55,756 bases of DNA from an uncultured Eubacteriales bacterium (GTDB lineage: Bacteria > Bacillota > Clostridia > TANB77 > CAG-508), in NCBI GenBank assembly GCA_905203305.1, contig CAJKVH010000009.1, positions 1 to 55,756 of the forward strand. The letters run 5' to 3'. A program made the translations under genes and the position numbers. Each line of letters begins with the position of its first letter. Within the stretch, counting starts at the first letter, position 1. Positions 53,625 through 55,756 of this stretch are shown here, piece by piece. The notes under the pieces are model-generated. The model ran no database searches. It saw nothing but the letters and a program-made list of their open reading frames with translations, and was not told the origin of the DNA.

Positions 53625-55433
53625 GTGAAAAATGGAATAAAATCTTTAGCTGTATGGCTTATAATAGGTGTGATTCTAATTGTAGTTATTTCTTCAATAA
53701 TGGAAAATAGCAATAGTAAAATGACCTATTCAGAATTAATTGAAAATATAGAGGATGGAAATGTATCAAGTGTACAATTAGCAGCAGGTGGGGGAACAGC
53801 AAAAGTTACACTAAATGATAATAATAAAACAATAAAACAAGTAAATATACCAAGTTTAGATAGTTTTGTAACATATGCAGAACAATATATAAAAAATGGT
53901 AACCTTTCTTTAGAGGAAGAATCTGAATCAATATGGATAACAGTACTTAGTCTTATAACACCATTTGGATTACTTATAGTATTTCTAATATTCTGGTTCT
54001 TAATGATGAACCCAGGAAACAACCAAGGTGGAAACAAGACAATGACATTTGGAAAAAGTAGAGCAAGAATGATAAACTCTGCAGAGAAAAACAAAATAAC
54101 ATTTGACGATGTAGCAGGTGTTGATGAAGAAAAAGAAGAATTAGAAGAAATAGTAGAATTCTTAAAAAATCCTAAAAAATATACAGATATGGGAGCAAGA
54201 ATACCAAAAGGAGTATTACTAGTTGGTCAACCAGGAACTGGTAAAACATTACTTGCAAAAGCAGTTGCAGGAGAAGCTGGAGTACCATTTTTTATAATAA
54301 GTGGTTCAGACTTTGTTGAAATGTTTGTTGGTGTGGGAGCATCAAGAGTAAGGGACTTATTTGAACAAGCAAAAAGAAATGCACCATGTATTATATTTAT
54401 AGACGAAATAGATGCAGTTGGACGCCAAAGAGGAGCAGGACTTGGTGGAGGACATGATGAAAGAGAACAAACATTAAACCAATTATTAGTAGAAATGGAT
54501 GGATTCTCAGCAAATGAAGGTGTTATAGTACTTGCTGCAACAAATAGACCAGACGTGCTTGATAAAGCATTATTAAGAGCAGGAAGATTTGACAGACAAA
54601 TAGTAGTTGGAGCACCAGATGTAAAAGCAAGAGAACAAATCTTAGAAGTACACAGCAAAAAGAAAAGATTATCAGATGATGTTGACTTAAGAATAATTGC
54701 AAAAAATACATCAGGATTTGCAGGAGCAGATTTAGAAAATGTATTAAACGAAGCAGCACTTTTAGCAGCAAGAAGAAATAAACAAGAAATAGGAATGCAA
54801 GAAATTGAAGATGCAATGGTAAAAGTAACTATGGGACCAGAAAAGAAAACAAAAGTTAGAAGTGATCATGAAAAGAAATTAGTTGCATACCATGAAGCTG
54901 GTCATGCAGTAGTAAGTAAATTTTTACCAACACAAGATCCAGTACATGAAATATCAATAGTTCCAAGAGGAATGGCTGGAGGATATACAATGTATAGACC
55001 AACAGAAGATAAATCATTTATGTCAAAAACAGCAATGGAAGAACAAATAATATCATTATTAGGTGGTAGAGTTGCAGAAGCCTTAATTTTAAATGACATA
55101 TCAACAGGGGCAAGCAATGACATAGAAAGAGCTTCTCAAATTGCAAGAAGTATGGTAACAGTTTATGGAATGAGCTCAAGACTTGGAACAATTATGTACG
55201 GACAAGGACAAGGAGAAGTATTTTTAGGAAGAGACTTAGCTCAAACAAAAAATTATTCAGAAGAAACAGCAGCTATAATTGATGAAGAAGTAAAAGCAAT
55301 TATAGATAAAGCTTATAATACAGCTAAACAAATTTTAGCAGCAAATATCGATAAGCTTCACATTGTTGCAGGAATATTACTTGAAAAAGAAAAAATTGAT
55401 GGAGAAGAATTTGATAGAGTGTTTAATGCTTAA
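53625..55433 (+). CDS. ftsH: ATP-dependent zinc metalloprotease FtsH
   Basis: This 602-aa membrane AAA protease degrades damaged membrane proteins and regulators. Two membrane helices (SLAVWLIIGVILIVVISSIM; TVLSLITPFGLLIVFLIFWF) flank an outer domain. Next come Walker A LVGQPGTGKTLLAKA (near 200), Walker B IIFIDEIDAVGRQRG, the second region of homology with ATNRPDVLDKALLRAGRFD, and the zinc motif HEAGH (near 423). The start is GTG 53625 with GGAGG 9 nt upstream. It follows tilS by 73 nt and has its own promoter and terminator. Confidence 0.98.
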   Translation: MKNGIKSLAVWLIIGVILIVVISSIMENSNSKMTYSELIENIEDGNVSSVQLAAGGGTAKVTLNDNNKTIKQVNIPSLDSFVTYAEQYIKNGNLSLEEESESIWITVLSLITPFGLLIVFLIFWFLMMNPGNNQGGNKTMTFGKSRARMINSAEKNKITFDDVAGVDEEKEELEEIVEFLKNPKKYTDMGARIPKGVLLVGQPGTGKTLLAKAVAGEAGVPFFIISGSDFVEMFVGVGASRVRDLFEQAKRNAPCIIFIDEIDAVGRQRGAGLGGGHDEREQTLNQLLVEMDGFSANEGVIVLAATNRPDVLDKALLRAGRFDRQIVVGAPDVKAREQILEVHSKKKRLSDDVDLRIIAKNTSGFAGADLENVLNEAALLAARRNKQEIGMQEIEDAMVKVTMGPEKKTKVRSDHEKKLVAYHEAGHAVVSKFLPTQDPVHEISIVPRGMAGGYTMYRPTEDKSFMSKTAMEEQIISLLGGRVAEALILNDISTGASNDIERASQIARSMVTVYGMSSRLGTIMYGQGQGEVFLGRDLAQTKNYSEETAAIIDEEVKAIIDKAYNTAKQILAANIDKLHIVAGILLEKEKIDGEEFDRVFNA

Positions 55434-55439
55434 ATGAAG

Positions 55440-55479
55440 AAATCTCAAATTATTTGAAAAAATAATTTGAGATTTTTTT
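55440..55479 (+). terminator. Terminator after ftsH
   Basis: A perfect 16-bp stem (AAATCTCAAATTATTT and complement, 4-nt loop) is followed by Ts. Confidence 0.9.
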
Positions 55480-55735
55480 CGTTAATCCTATAATATAAAT
55501 CAACAACTCAAGAAGAAAATAAGATTAATACATTTTTGAGACAATAATATTAATTAAACATGTATGCAAAAATGTAATAAGAATGTAATACAAAAAGAAT
55601 AAAAAATGATTACAAAAAGATGCACTATGTGATAGTATGAAAAAAGTATAAAAAGAATAGCCAAAAGTTTATGTACATTGGAAATTGAATAGAGAGATTT
55701 ATTGTATAAAAAAGCTAATGAAGGAGACAATATAG
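55480..55735. other. Intergenic stretch after ftsH, no gene seen
   Basis: AT-rich sequence without a credible ORF or strong palindrome. It includes AAGGAG (55721-55726) that serves the possible start at 55736. It probably holds the promoter and leader of the next gene. Confidence 0.5.
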
Positions 55736-55756
55736 GTGTATATAAATAAGGCTAAA
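55736..55756 (+). CDS. Possible start of a gene running out of the window
   Basis: GTG 55736 with AAGGAG about 9 nt upstream opens a frame of seven codons (VYINKAK) to the window end. Too short to identify. Confidence 0.35.

Noticed and set aside
1..55756. CRISPR array
   Set aside because: No regularly spaced repeats with unique spacers were seen; the only direct repeats are VR/TR and the 38-nt pair.

Overview
The window is AT-rich DNA from a low-GC Bacillota, most likely an uncultured gut-type member of class Clostridia. The basis is strong A/T codon bias with AGA as main Arg codon, a Gram-positive PolC replicase, LexA, a Spo0A-type regulator, minD-minE-rodA, rubrerythrin, GdpP and MgtC. 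No rRNA locus or taxon-specific marker is present, so the exact lineage cannot be read from it.

Layout. 1-2074: a diversity-generating retroelement (DGR). It has the 3' end of a target gene with its variable repeat (VR), a template repeat (TR), a reverse transcriptase (RT) and an Avd-like protein. 2176-5825: small regulators, a Spo0A-like response regulator, a 16-residue Trp-rich peptide ORF and a membrane GHKL kinase. 5937-11635: lexA, an SH3-type cell-wall protein, mltG, dapA, an HD protein and dapB. 11758-16786: accessory genes on the minus strand, including an ORF6N protein and a large serine recombinase, ending beside tRNA-Leu. 16884-21098: tRNA-Leu, a YwaF-like protein, tRNA-fMet, a guanine deaminase-like protein, a degenerate amidase, a DUF1064 protein and rubrerythrin. 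21169-29257: one giant GT84/glycoamylase/GH94 protein of the cyclic beta-glucan synthase type. 29466-46063: polC, rpsF-ssb-rpsR, topB, mgtC, minD-minE-rodA-dus, aspS and a DUF4143 ATPase. 46105-55433: leuS, gdpP, rplI, dnaB, tilS and ftsH.

The most striking observation is translational. Seven long genes are split by a +1 frame change: RT, the Spo0A-like regulator, the serine recombinase, the giant glucan enzyme, polC, topB and rodA. In all seven the break is at an in-frame CGG codon. Skipping the C of CGG restores the conserved protein, and the next codon read is always glycine (GGA or GGT). I checked each CGG by frame. No other host-like gene in the window has an in-frame CGG; the only exceptions are three small ORFs with less AT-biased codon use. 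Because polC and rodA are normally essential, this looks like regular +1 frameshifting (or four-base CGGN decoding as Gly) at a codon with no normal decoder, not random gene decay. The DGR template repeat carries the same signature: read in the target frame it reaches CGG, and a +1 step restores the conserved GFRSVLVVE ending.

The DGR shows textbook adenine-directed variation: all 15 substitutions between TR and VR fall at template adenines, plus one lost base. Its RT breaks immediately before the catalytic YMDD motif, so DGR activity would depend on the proposed frameshift.

Ends of features were set by hand from the sequence. Functions are assigned from motif recognition without database searches.
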